From positions 928,001 to 992,000 of the forward strand of contig WPIO01000141.1 in assembly GCA_009760855.2 (NCBI GenBank): a stretch of 64,000 bases of DNA, written 5' to 3'. The notes beneath the pieces are model-generated. The model was not told where the DNA came from. It worked only from the letters and a program-made list of their open reading frames with translations, and ran no database searches. This DNA is from Cristatella mucedo. Lineage: Eukaryota; Bryozoa; Phylactolaemata; Cristatellidae. The position numbers and the translations under genes were made by a program. Shown piece by piece: positions 46,166 through 56,536 of this stretch (the first letter of the stretch is position 1; each line of letters begins with the position of its first letter).

Positions 46166-46254
46166 CCATACCATTCTCTCCACACAGAACCGACGAATGC
46201 TGAGAGAAACGGTAAGGTTTTCGCTTGTTTTTAAATTCTGTCATGGCAGGAGAT

Positions 46255-46445
46255 GCCGTTACGTCAGTCAAGTAGGTGATGTCGTGACCTAAGCCAGGAG
46301 TGAGATCTAGGCTATGGGGGCTTCTGAATAATAGGAATAGTCTCCGAATAATGATAATAACAATGCACTTGATAAAGCGTCCTCAGAGAACTCAATCTCT
46401 TTTTAGACGCTTTACATTTGCTGCAAACCAAAGCACTTTCAGGTT
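46255..46445 (-). mobile_element. LINE-A 3' fragment (reverse)
   Basis: The reversed hairpin 'gataaagcgtcctcagagaactcaatctctttttagacgctttac' is preceded by reversed coding scraps ('tgatgtcgtgacctaagccaggagtgag'). Confidence 0.75.
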
Positions 46446-46559
46446 GGTTCGAAGCACAGTTTACTGAATTGAGTCAGTACAACAGGTTTTGCGATATCTT
46501 GCCTGACTGACAAATAGTTGGAATGGCCAAGCTGGACAGAAAGAAGGGGAAAGAGAGGA

Positions 46560-46588
46560 AGACAGAGAGAGCGAGAGAGAGAGATAGA

Positions 46589-46684
<96 letters not shown>
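46560..46684. repeat. (GA)n microsatellite
   Basis: A mainly perfect GA run; it ends exactly where LINE-B sequence begins. Confidence 0.97.
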
Positions 46685-47156
46685 CTGACCCGCAAGGCCC
46701 GCCACGGCTTGGCTCCTCCATACCTAGCTGACCTGCTGCACCAGTTTCAGCTTCTTCGTGTCCTCAGGTCATGTATGGACAATAAACTAGCTGTTCCATT
46801 CCTCTGCCTACAGACCGTTGGTGACAGAAGCTGTAGCTCTGCAAGCCTGAAACTCTGGAACTCGCTTTCACCGTTCTTACAAAACGACAACTACTCTCTT
46901 GCTGCTGACTAGAACTCATTACTTTCAGTGGTCATGAGCTGCTACTTCAATGCTACTCATTACCTCAGTTACTCACCTGACTCTGCCATGCTTTCCACTT
47001 TCTCTTTGTTGCGTGAGATTAAATCTTTTGGCTACCGAATGCATACCGAAAGCAACTCAGGCTGTTAATTTGCTATACAGAAGTCTTCTGTGTAACACTC
47101 ACATAGTCTTTATGGCTTTGTGGAATAACAGACGGAGAAAAATTACATTACATTTA
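46685..47156 (+). mobile_element. LINE-B 3' end
   Basis: Codons for TRKARHGLAPPYLADLLHQF, VLRSCMDNKLAVPFL and LKLWNSLSPFLQND, then the 3' end 'tctttatggctttgtggaataacagacgg' and ATTACATT tail. Frameshifts make it inactive. The 3' tail joins another GA tract. Confidence 0.85.
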
Positions 47157-47178
47157 GAGAGATAGAGAGAGTGGGGGG

Positions 47179-47230
<52 letters not shown>

Positions 47231-47236
47231 GAGAGC
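47157..47236. repeat. (GA)n microsatellite
   Basis: A GA run with a GGGG interruption at the 3' end of the LINE-B copy. Confidence 0.95.
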
Positions 47237-47334
47237 AAGACTGCGGGAACATAAAGTTAGTGACCAAACTTTGAACTTGATGTGACATGGAGCCAATCCA
47301 GATTATTGACAAGTAGTAGAAAGCTCCAATTACG

Positions 47335-47550
47335 TAACGAGACGTATCGCCATCTGTAATTCCGAAACAGCCACAAAGACTACGTGGATGAGAGTCTTGA
47401 GAATTTTTTATGAGAGTTTTGCATAGTGCACTCAAAACCTCGTGGGTTTTCGGTAGGGAATCGGTAGCCAACGGACTTCAAAGTGCCTACAGAGAGATTG
47501 AGTTTTCTGAGGGCACTTCATCAAGTGCATTATTATTATTATTATTATCT
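47335..47550. mobile_element. Reversed LINE-B tail followed by a LINE-A tail
   Basis: 47,335-47,482 is the reversed LINE-B end ('gtatcgccatctgtaattcc' to 'cggtagccaacggacttc'). 47,483-47,548 is a tail-only LINE-A copy (hairpin plus ATT repeats). Confidence 0.75.
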
Positions 47551-47554
47551 CACT

Positions 47555-47752
47555 ACGTTTGCGACTGACATTGCCAGCTGTAGAGTTTTGCCTTAGCAGC
47601 TGGCGCCATGTTGCATATGCCACAAGTCTTGCAAGATTAGAAGCTGTCTCCCACAGTGGCTTGTAAAAAATTTAACTAGCTCTTTAGTTCTGTCTCGGCT
47701 TGATTATTGTAATTCCCTTTTGGCTGGGCTACCAAAGAAATCTATAATGCCA
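47555..47752 (+). mobile_element. LINE-B RT fragment (5' part of the interrupted copy)
   Basis: It ends with codons for [30 protein letters not shown]. The continuation RLVFKSQRFEHVSPLLEELG starts at 49,366, after the LINE-A insertion. Confidence 0.75.
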
Positions 47753-49363
47753 CGACAGCGGACTGTGAATAGAACTTGAGCAACTACCGCCCAGTTTCCC
47801 TTCTACCATTCCTATCAAAGTCACTCGAACGGGTCGTGGCGGACCAGCAAAACTCGTATATCGAAACCTCACACCTTGCTAGTAAGTTTCAGTCTGGCTT
47901 TAGAGCTAACCACTCCACAGAGTCAGCATTGCTTCGGGTATACAACGACCTACTTAGGAATGCAGACATGGGTAGAGTGTCTCTGCTTGTTTTGCTTGAT
48001 CTTTCGGCAGCTTTTGATACCATCGATCACAAAGTTCTTCTAGAGCGCCTCTCATCTCGCCTGGGCATCACTGGCACTGCTCTGCAGTGGTTCAGGTCCT
48101 ATCTCAGTGGGAGACTCCAGAGTATTGACGTGAATGGACAAAGATCATGTGAAGTACCTCTGAAATATGGAGTACCTCAGGGCTCCGTGCTAGGTCCGGT
48201 TCTTTTCACGGTTTATACTCTGCCTCTTGCTGATGTGATTGCCAAGCACAATCTAGGCTTTCACTTCTATGCGGATGACACTCAGTTGTACCTTTGCTTT
48301 GATCCCTCCCAGCCTTCGAGCACCTCAAATTCTCTGAACTCACTAGCTGCATGCATTGATGACATCCGCACATGGATGGCAGCAAATTTTCTAAAACTAA
48401 ACGATGATAAAACTAACTTACTTGTTATGGGCAAACCCAGTGTGATTCAGAGATTGGAAAGGCTGTCTCTCAAAATTGGCTCTGCCAGCATATCTCCTGT
48501 CGAATCAGCTCGGAATCTAGGTGTCATATTCCAAAGCGACCTCTCGTTAGACGACCATATCAGCTCCACAGTCAAATCCGCCTATTTTCAGCTTCATAAC
48601 ATTACTAAAATTCGGGCTTGTTTAGATAAAGATACCACGTCCAAGTTAGTTCATGCATTCGTGACATCCCGTCTCGACTTCTGCAACTCACTGCTTACTG
48701 GCCTACCAGCATGTGCGATCAGGCGATTGCAGCTTGTGCAAAACTCTGCAGCTAGGCTTGTCTGTCGTGAGCGTCACAGTTGCCACATTACTCCACTTCT
48801 CGCCGACCTGCACTGGCTACCAGTCAAGCAACAGATTGACTTCAAGGTTTTGTCGCTCACTTTTAGGTCCCTTCATTGTATGGCTCCAGCCTATCTGTCA
48901 GATATACTACCCCATCAGGCCAAGCATCGTACCACCCGCTTCTCGGAATCCAACAGTCTAGAAATACCTCATACAAACCTTAAATCCTTTGGAGACCGTG
49001 CATTTAGTTCATATGCTCCCAAAGCCTGGAACTCCCTCCCGACCTGCGACAAAACATCCCCTGACCTGACCACATTTAAAAGGAACCTAAAAACACACCT
49101 ATTTAGGACAGCATTTAGTGGGTCCCTGTGATTCGTCTTTGATGTGCTTATGCGTGCTGACACTGTGCATGCTGCCACTAACCACATTTGCATGCTGACC
49201 CTGTGCATGTCACCCTTAACCATATTATTCATCTCGTTTGTTTTTCAAGCATGATTTTACTTACCATTCAATTGCATTTCACTTTACAGCAAATGTAAAG
49301 CGCCTAGAGAGAGATTGAGTTCTCTGAGGGTGCTTTATCAAGTGAATTATTATTATTATTATT
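47753..49363 (+). mobile_element. LINE-A, longest copy, nested in LINE-B
   Basis: 5'-truncated element with the long frame described below, a 230-bp 3' UTR with the 'ctgaccctgtgcatgtcaccc' block, the terminal hairpin (AAAGCGCC/GGTGCTTT here) and an ATT tail. No target-site duplication is visible, as is common for CR1/L2 elements. Confidence 0.93.
47776..49131 (+). CDS. LINE-A reverse transcriptase (C-terminal part of ORF2)
   Basis: An intact frame of 451 codons. It begins in RT motif 1-2 (NYRPVSLLPFLSKSLERVV), continues through SGFRANHSTESALLRV, VLLDLSAAFDTIDHKVLL (motif A, catalytic Asp), LKYGVPQGSVLGPVLFTVY (motif B), FYADDTQLYL (catalytic Asp-Asp), ARNLGVIFQSDLSLDDHI (thumb) and the C-terminal [10 protein letters not shown] / QNSAARL / DLHWLPVK / KAWNSLP blocks. 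The motif wording is that of the CR1/L2 group of non-LTR retrotransposons. The N-terminal apurinic endonuclease is missing through 5' truncation, so this copy cannot move itself, but its youth suggests active relatives. Confidence 0.92.
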   Translation: MSNYRPVSLLPFLSKSLERVVADQQNSYIETSHLASKFQSGFRANHSTESALLRVYNDLLRNADMGRVSLLVLLDLSAAFDTIDHKVLLERLSSRLGITGTALQWFRSYLSGRLQSIDVNGQRSCEVPLKYGVPQGSVLGPVLFTVYTLPLADVIAKHNLGFHFYADDTQLYLCFDPSQPSSTSNSLNSLAACIDDIRTWMAANFLKLNDDKTNLLVMGKPSVIQRLERLSLKIGSASISPVESARNLGVIFQSDLSLDDHISSTVKSAYFQLHNITKIRACLDKDTTSKLVHAFVTSRLDFCNSLLTGLPACAIRRLQLVQNSAARLVCRERHSCHITPLLADLHWLPVKQQIDFKVLSLTFRSLHCMAPAYLSDILPHQAKHRTTRFSESNSLEIPHTNLKSFGDRAFSSYAPKAWNSLPTCDKTSPDLTTFKRNLKTHLFRTAFSGSL

Positions 49364-49365
49364 AA

Positions 49366-49945
49366 GGCTGGTCTTCAAGTCCCAGCGGTTTGAGCACGTG
49401 TCACCTTTGCTGGAAGAGCTAGGATGGTTGCCGGTTGAGCAAAGGATACGGAGCAAAGCTCTTACGATGACCCACAAGGCCCGCCACGGCTTGGCTCCTT
49501 CGTACCTAGCTGAACTGCTACATCAATTTCAGCCTGTTCGTGCCCTCAGGTCCTGTGTGGACAATAAATTAGCTGTCCCATTCCTCAGCTTAAAGACAGT
49601 TGGCGACAGAAGCTTTAGCTCTGCAGGTCCTAAACTGTGGAACTCGCTTCCACAATTCTTACGCAACGACATCTACTCTCCAACTGCCGACTATGGCACA
49701 TCTTTTTCAGCGGTCCTGAACTGCTACTTCTATGCTACTCACTACCTCAACTGCTCTCCTAACTCTGCTATGCTTCCCACTTTCTCTTTGTTGCGTGAGA
49801 CGAAGTCTGTTGGTTACCGAATGCGTACCGAAAGCCGCTTAGGCTGTGAGTGAGCTATACAAAACTCTCCTGCGTAACGCCCACATGGTCTTTATGACTT
49901 TGTGGAGTTACTGACGGAGATACATTACATTGCATTACAAGTAGG
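49366..49945 (+). mobile_element. LINE-B 3' part (after the LINE-A insertion)
   Basis: Codons for FKSQRFEHVSPLLEELGWLP, KARHGLAPSYLAELLHQFQP, VRALRSCVDNKLAVPFLSL, LWNSLPQFLRNDIYSPTADY to a stop at 49,851-49,853. Then the LINE-B 3' end 'acatggtctttatgactttg', 'tggagttactgacggagatac' and an ATTACATT tail. The best reference for LINE-B in this window. Confidence 0.88.
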
Positions 49946-51560
49946 AAACTGAAGAAGGCGAGACGACATGCCACATAATCATGGGTCAACTGGATGCTGC
50001 CGTAACCCTTTCCCGGCTGGCCCTATTTTTTGTAACTCTGCCTAGGTAAAAGTAGGCAGAATTGACGGTCAACTTACAAAGAGGGCCTTCGGAGTTTCAG
50101 TAGTAGCATGGCTGCAGAGTAGCCCAACTCGATTATTGCTCAACGTTCTAGGTCGGCCTTGGCCGCTAGGCCAAGGCCGATGCAGGACGCTGGGCAATAA
50201 TTGGGTATAATGTCCAAATCAAAGAAAATGTTTCGCAATCATTTCCCAACAAGTATTATTCATGAGCTGCTAGGCCAAGGCCGAGGCAGGACTAGTCGTC
50301 TTGGTCGTTGTCTGACCAAGTGCACGTGATGCTGATGGCCAACGATTGAATTGAATTGGTGTTCGTGATTCTAGTCCCGAGGTCTTGGGTTTGAATCCTG
50401 GTTGGCACTGTTTTATTGCCACAGCAATCGGTGTGGATAGTCCTTAATGATTTTTACAGCTATACAAAAGAAACTGGTAAACCCGAAGATAATCATTTGT
50501 ATAAAGCCATCAGAGAACTTGCTCTCTTTCTAAGCACTTTGCCCATGCTGTGGAGGAAGTAAAACGTCTGCTAGAGGTTATCAGGATTGGCTCATCGACC
50601 CAGTGCTTCTAAGTGCATAGCTCGCTGCACCAGCCTTGTTAGCTTCGGCTCGGCTATCGTTGGGGCAGGGTCAGGGGTCGTGATGGCCCAGGAGGTAAGG
50701 TGTTCGCTCTTACCGACCGAGGTCGTGACCTTGACTGCTGAAGCCGGCGATAATCTGCTGCCCATGTATCGCCGAGCAGAAATTACATGCGTTTCAGCAG
50801 TGCTGCTTCTGTAACTCTGCAGACGACCTCCGAGACTCGGCTGGTGGATCAGATCTTCGCCCTCTGAGTCTTGCTGTAACTGCTTTTCCTCTGGTTCGTC
50901 ACTGACGGCACACACTGTGCGAAATTTGAAGCTACTAAATCGAACTAGTTCGTCTCCAAATGATGGCTGCTTATTGACGAGGCTTGCCGTGGCTCGCAAG
51001 TGATTCACTGAGGATCAACGCCAGTTTGTGCTACTATAAAGTAGGTACATCTATACGTGACTCCGACTTAACCTGACCAAATCCTGGTTTAGTCGTCATA
51101 AAGTAAAGACCTGGCCGCATAAGTAAGTTTACAGTACACAGGTAAAGATTACATAAAATGTTCCTGGATTCGTATTTGTGCCTTTTTGCAGTTCTACATT
51201 TTTGTATTGTTCCTATATAAATTACGTGAGTCATATCGATAACGATAGATTAGTTTTGGATAAAGCCAGGAATTTCTTGGCGACTTTCAGTTTGCATAGC
51301 CTACCTCTCTTGAAGTGCAGATATATGAGAGCAACGGATAAGTCAGGAGGGTGGTTACGGAAGCGAGTAGTAGAGAATCACTAGCTTGGGCAGCTACAAA
51401 GAAAGATCCGGATGTGGCAATAGGAGAATCAATTTCATTGTGAAATACTGTAGGCCATTTAGTGTACGACCCGCAGAGCAGAATTCCTACCACAAAGAGT
51501 AAGTGGATATAAAGGGAAAAGATTTCGAATAAAACATCCGGTACAACCACATAACAAAAA
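49946..51560. other. Spacer sequence without a supportable gene
   Basis: An inverted pair 'ctaggccaaggccga' / 'tcggccttggccgctagg' occurs at about 50,151-50,185. A SINE-2-like fragment is at about 50,355-50,455 ('aggtcttgggtttgaatcc') and a reversed LINE-A-like tail at about 50,495-50,560. No exon found. Confidence 0.4.
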
Positions 51561-51564
51561 TGCG

Positions 51565-51820
51565 TTGCACCTGCCTAATCAGAGTCCTGCAGGCAACATC
51601 TGGCAAGCCTATCCAACTCAAATGCAGGGTGCCAGTCGAACCAATGTCCGACAGGTTAATCAAGGCAACATGCATTTCAAGTCTCTTAGAAAAGCAGCTG
51701 TGCTTTCAAGCTGGCGATATCTCTTATGGTTAAAGTATGTCATCTTGGATGCGATTCGAGCCGAAAGTACCAAGGGGTCCATCACCGAGCGATTTTCTGA
51801 CCTAGTCTCTATAAGTGAAG
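51565..51820 (+). CDS. Weak exon candidate in the palindrome spacer
   Basis: The frame reads SLRKAAVLSSWRYLLWLKYV, ILDAIRAESTKGSITERFSD, LVSISEG and meets a donor GAAG|GTCAGT at 51,820/51,821. There is no good acceptor or domain. Bounded mainly by composition. Confidence 0.25.
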
Positions 51821-51828
51821 GTCAGTAA

Positions 51829-52627
51829 CCGTATCCTAATAATCATGCCTGTACTGCTGTATGTATGCCTCTAGCATCTTGCAGTAAGCAATTAAGTCGT
51901 TTACCTGCCATTCCACTAATTCATTGCTTTCTGTAACGGAAGCAATAATTATTAATTTTTCAGTAATCCTTAAGCACTGTTATGTTGAATTGACTCGCTT
52001 GTCTTACTACTTTCTCGTAACGTTAGGCGGTTAACTTCCGGTTACCTGCTAAAGTGGCCTGTGAGCTCCTACATCTGTGAACTCCTGGGTGGACAGCATC
52101 GAAATCCAATCGCGAGCATTGAACAGCAAACCGCTAGTTACTTCGCCGAAACAATTACTCTCAAAGAGTAAATATATTTTGAGAACTTTTTTATTTAGTT
52201 GAATGACTGAATATTTTCGTTTACTACCTTCGACTGGCCTAATAGCTTGCCTGTTTGGCTAGCTAAGGGAAGCACTCATCTTCGTTCCCAACTGTGACAT
52301 GCCGGCCGGCAGCCTGGTTATCTGAGCGTTCTGCTCGTCCTTGTGGCTCAGACCCAAGTGCCTGTTTATTCAGTCATAATTTTGTTCGTGGATGTACTAC
52401 AGCTGTCGGTCGGTCTGCCGGTCGACTGGTCTCGAGACCCATTAGCCTAGCGGTCGGTCTGCTGGTTAGTTGGTCAGGGTTGAAGAGTTTCGCTAAGTCT
52501 AATTCCTGCAGATGCTTCGTGCCATTGCGACATGTTGTAACCCCAGTCTGGCTTCCTTGCCGTAGGCTCTTCCTGGGAGGCGCTTTAGGCTAATATAAAT
52601 GGCATTGTGTGCATGTTGGCGAACCAT
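51829..52627. other. Unassigned spacer sequence
   Basis: AT-rich to 52,250, then GGTCGGTCTG-type short repeats (52,400-52,480). Nothing else seen before the right arm begins. Confidence 0.4.
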
Positions 52628-53739
52628 CGTTGGGCTTCTCACAGTTTCCATCCTGAGGCCTGGGCCTAGACTACTTTGCTCAACTAGCAGAATGAGCTCT
52701 GGACAAATTGGGGTGATTTTGAAGGTGTATTTATATTAGTTAACCTGTTTCCTCGTGTGCTACGGCAACTATTGCTTCTCATCTTCAGTAGAGAAACGTG
52801 TAAGCATGCCGGTTGTTTGACTTTGGCATGGGCAATCACTTACCTTCGAGGTTGGCCACTCAGCATGAATTTCCATGTTTGCTCTGCTTTCATTATTTAA
52901 TTACCCTTCTCTGGCAAAGATGTTCGTTATGCATTCCCAATTGGCTAGCTGAAAACTGGATGGATCCTGCAGCAATGCATAAAAGCAATGCAATACCTGT
53001 CGGGTTAACTGTGGCTTACCGATCAAACATAAGAGAGTGCAACGAAAAGCCATTCGTTGCAGTGCAAACCCAATTGACTCAGCTACAAGCGATGTGTGGC
53101 ATATCTCTAGCTTTGCTTTGTAACACTCTAGGATGCACGATTAACCTGCGGCATGTACAGCTTACACTGCCTGTGGGTGTGGGTTGTAGCCTGTCTTACA
53201 CAGGCTGCAATATTGCAGCTTATGCTGCCTGTGTGTACAGTGTACACAGCTTGTAGTATTTATATAGTGTAAGCAGTCGGAGTTGTGCACAGTGCACCGA
53301 GCCCCCACCCCTGGTGTTATTACACTGCGATTTTATGGTTGCACTAGATTCGTTGCTCGACAGGTGACCTGGAGCAAAGGCAGGCTGTGTGCCCACCCCC
53401 TGATTTGTGTGGGACCCCTGATTGATTAAAATACTGTAGGAGCCAGGTGTACCAGGCATCTCATGATTAATTTGCAGCTGTGGTTGTTGCATTGGCTGTC
53501 TCCGATTGGATCGTGACAGGTGGAATGACTAGAAAGTAGGTTAGTCGGGCAAACTTTTGGGACAAAGAGGGTCTATGATGTCAGTCTGACTTGGTCCAGT
53601 TGCAGCACTACCTGGTATTGCAATGATCGAGCAGTACTGCAATTAATCATTTGTAGGCGTTTCTTTGCCTAATAGTCTGCTATGCCTGCTTCTTCATACG
53701 GTTGAGTTTGGAATTCGCCAGAGTCGGAAAGTAAAGAAA

Positions 53740-53920
53740 CCTTGCTGACCCTGTGCATGTCGACCCTAACCATGTTATTCATGTTGCTTATCAAGCATGA
53801 TATTCTTCAATCAATTGAATTTCCCTTTGCTGCAAACGTAAAGCACCTAGAAAGAGAATGAGTTCTCTGAGGGCACTTTATCAAGTGTATTATTATTAAC
53901 TTATTATTATTATTATTATT
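53740..53920 (+). mobile_element. LINE-A 3' end
   Basis: 'gctgaccctgtgcatgtcgaccctaaccatgttattc', hairpin and ATT tail; 5' truncated. Confidence 0.88.
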
Positions 53921-54607
53921 CCGTGTAACTTCCACAGACATACCTCGTTAAAAATAGGGCATGTTTATTAAAACGATTACAATTTATTTCTCGCATATGG
54001 GGGACTTTTCCATGTAAATTACCAGCTAGTTAAAAAGCTGAGGTCATGCAAGATTTGCTGAGATCGTCAGCTGTGTGTAGGTACTCGAAAACCCGAAGAA
54101 CTTTGGCCCATGAACCTCAAGTTAAACAAACTTTTAAATGCTACCTCGATTGACAATCATCGACTACTAGCTACACGGAAAACAACAGTGTCTGACCGTT
54201 AGAGCAGAGTAGGCTGCGACAGACACTCGTTCTGGAAGCGTCTTGCATCGCATTCAATCCACCGATTGGTAGCCTTTCCCAGCGACAGTCTTCCTGGGAG
54301 ACCACATATCTACACCACGTACGACATGATTACTTTTGAAATTAACGTATGACTCTATGACTGAAACTCTGCAGATGAAGCGTTGATTTGCAAGGTTTTA
54401 GTGAGCCATTGAGCTTCTGTGACAAACAACTTTATTACCATCTCTTTGAGACATGAAGCAGCTTTGATTGTGAGCTTGCGAGCAGGTGCTAGTGGGCGTA
54501 AGCTTAGGTGCTAGAACGTGCTCCATAAATGTTGTTTGTGCACACGTGAATTGTACACCGAGAATCCAGTGGCAGACCGATGGCAATCGAATGCAACCGA
54601 TTTGCAG

Positions 54608-54672
54608 GATGCCCCCAAAGCGGATGGAAGACCCAAAGTTGAATCCCAAGTTTCTGCTGCCATTCCAGAAAG
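54608..54672 (+). CDS. MBD gene copy B-right, first recognisable exon
   Basis: The acceptor gcaaccgatttgcag ends at 54,607; donor AAAG|GTGAGT at 54,672/54,673. From the ATG at 54,609 it reads MPPKRMEDPKLNPKFLLPFQ then K, ending in phase 1 so that the next exon completes Gly-Trp (QK-GW). NPKFLLPF matches NPKWLLPF of copy A at the same place. The ATG is a plausible start, but the good acceptor suggests an upstream exon. Confidence 0.65.
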
Positions 54673-55143
54673 GTGAGTCGGATAAATACACGTACAGAGC
54701 ATGAAGCAAACAAGTTATTGGCTTCAACCAATGCTTCATTGTCATGTATTAAGACAGATTAAGACACGAAGTAGCTTTAGCTCTGTGTTTCAACGATTAC
54801 GAAGTTTTCAGACAATTTTCCGTTTAGCTATACCTTTTTGTTATATGATGTTGGTTTAGCTCTTGAATGTTTGTATTCGCATAGCTAACATAATATAGTT
54901 ACATTGTTATAACTACCTCACGAAACTAAATCTGTTTCCATAAACTCAATAATCCGAGTTACGGAACCGGCTCAGCCTACATAGGTGAAGGTGAAGCCTG
55001 GGAAGTTATTGGTGTTACAGGTACACGCACCGGAACTGTAAAGTCGCCGCCCGATGGGAACGGCTTGTCCCAGCTGTCTACCCTGCTTCTGTGTTGGGAC
55101 TATTGAAAAACTGTTGTGGTAAACTGAGTGATGAGCAGGATGT

Positions 55144-55266
55144 ATGACCTCCGTCGGCATAGGTTCAGTATTTACTGGGCTCGTAGGCAAGCGCATTCTA
55201 CAGGTAAATGCTGGAGGCCAAGTCACACTCCGGACCATTAAGATGAAGCTGTACTCGTCATTGTAA
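55144..55266 (+). other. Hydrophobic open segment (right arm)
   Basis: Counterpart of the left-arm segment: MTSVGIGSVFTGLVGKRILQ then VNAGGQVTLRTIKMKLYSSL and a stop. Here it lies in an intron of MBD copy B-right and has lost its upstream context through the 2.26-kb block, so it is unlikely to be expressed as a protein. Confidence 0.25.
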
Positions 55267-55469
55267 TTGGTATTGTACCTGCTGGCACTGTCTGGTGGCC
55301 CACTTTGGTTCTCACCTGCTAGTTTAGGGCTAAGGCGTTGACGACGAGAAGGAGGAGGAAGCAAAATGAAGCAAATACAAGCAGGAGGAAGGGATTGAGT
55401 GTGCTGACTGGTAGATTGGCTCTCGGTTGCTCGTGGCAACCAGGCTATGCTTGTCGTCCTTGATCGTGC

Positions 55470-55585
55470 TACCACTTACCCTTTGCCCATGCTTCTGTTG
55501 AAGCATACGTGGCGTGCCTAGAAAGGGACTGCATTCTCTGAGAATGCTAAGACATTATAATTTTTTGTTATTATTTTTATTATAT
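55470..55585 (+). mobile_element. Decayed LINE-A tail shared by both arms
   Basis: 'cgtgctaccacttaccctttg' through 'gcctagaaagggactgcattctctgagaatgct' and an AT-rich tail. The left-arm counterpart is 44,785-44,890, so the insertion predates the duplication. Confidence 0.7.
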
Positions 55586-56447
55586 CCTAGTCTTGCTCAC
55601 AGTTTTCATTTGTTCTAAGCCAATCTAAGAACATGTCTCTGCTTCGCCAGAGCGAGGCACGTCAGTGTTCTGGTGCTCAGACTCATCTATCGCCTCATGT
55701 CCTTTGCTGCAACATCTCTACTGCTAGCGAGCTGAATGCTAGACGTGACTCAGCTGCTGGAAATTGGAGGAAACCCGAAATCTAAAACTTGCAACACCTG
55801 CAGCTCGTAACTAGGGTTGCCTCCACGAGGGTCGACCAGCATTGTGTTTGTCTAACTTCAAGCAAAAGAGATACTAAAGAAAATGGATGCTAAGGCATCA
55901 TCTTTTATGCTGTTTTAGTAAAATTCATGAATCACTCATGAATTCCCCTAATAAGCTTGTTAACGAACTTCTTCAGTGTAATGGCAGTACTACACGGTTG
56001 ACATCATTTTGAGTTGTTTTTAGTGCCTATGATTATGTAATGAATCGTAACGGCATGTTGTGCTTCTTTCCATTAGAATGTATTTTTTTGTTCTTGCTGC
56101 GCTGCAGAGATGAATGTCACCGAAGCATCCTCGTAGGAGCTATTAACCCAGCATGCCTATCAAATGTCATAAATGGTGTGTCAATGTGCTGCTTTACAAA
56201 AAGCCGTCAACAGCGAAGGCTCTAAATTCCGGCTATCCTATTCTTTGTCGGCTGCAGATGCTTTTCATCTCGGCCTATTTCTTTGTATTAAGACTGCAAG
56301 CTCTGAATTTGATAATGACAAATTTCCAAAGCGTCCTAAGAGAGCTACATGTCTGTGAAAGCGATTAAAATATGCTAGAAAAATGGAGCATTGGAACTTG
56401 TATGCAGCATCGCTTCCACGAGTATTATTCAGGGTCGTTATTTGTAG

Positions 56448-56536
56448 GTTGGAAGCGTTTAGTTGTTCTTAGACAACGTAAACAGAAAACAAGAACGGGC
56501 GATGCCTACTACGTGTCGCCAAAAGGTGTCAAGCTG
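56448..56536 (+). CDS. MBD gene copy B-right, MBD core exon
   Basis: The acceptor cgttatttgtag ends at 56,447; donor CTG|GTGAGT at 56,536/56,537; 2 nt plus 29 codons, ending phase 0. Reads G-WKRLVVLRQRKQKTRTGDA then YYVSPKGVKL. Conserved features of methyl-CpG-binding domains seen here: GW-K-R start, the Arg in VVLR, the Asp-x-Tyr-Tyr pair, and SP-x-G-x-KL. One residue differs from the left copy (Lys for Arg). Expected role: binding of methylated CpG in the nucleus, or protein contact if the binding residues have changed. Confidence 0.72.

Larger units (their letters stand above)
52881..55142. other. 2.26-kb block present only in the right arm
   Basis: The junctions are 'aatttccatgttt' | and | 'atgacctccgtcgg', which in the left arm are joined by a short doubled AAACATGG (45,219-45,236). 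Since the block includes an MBD exon in register with its downstream exons, a deletion from the left arm is more likely than an insertion. It holds a LINE-A tail at 53,740-53,915. The 147-codon open frame at 52,813-53,256 spans the junction and has no domain. Confidence 0.7.

Noticed and set aside
52813-53256. 147-codon open frame
   Set aside because: Spans the boundary between arm sequence and the right-only block and shows no domain or splice sites.
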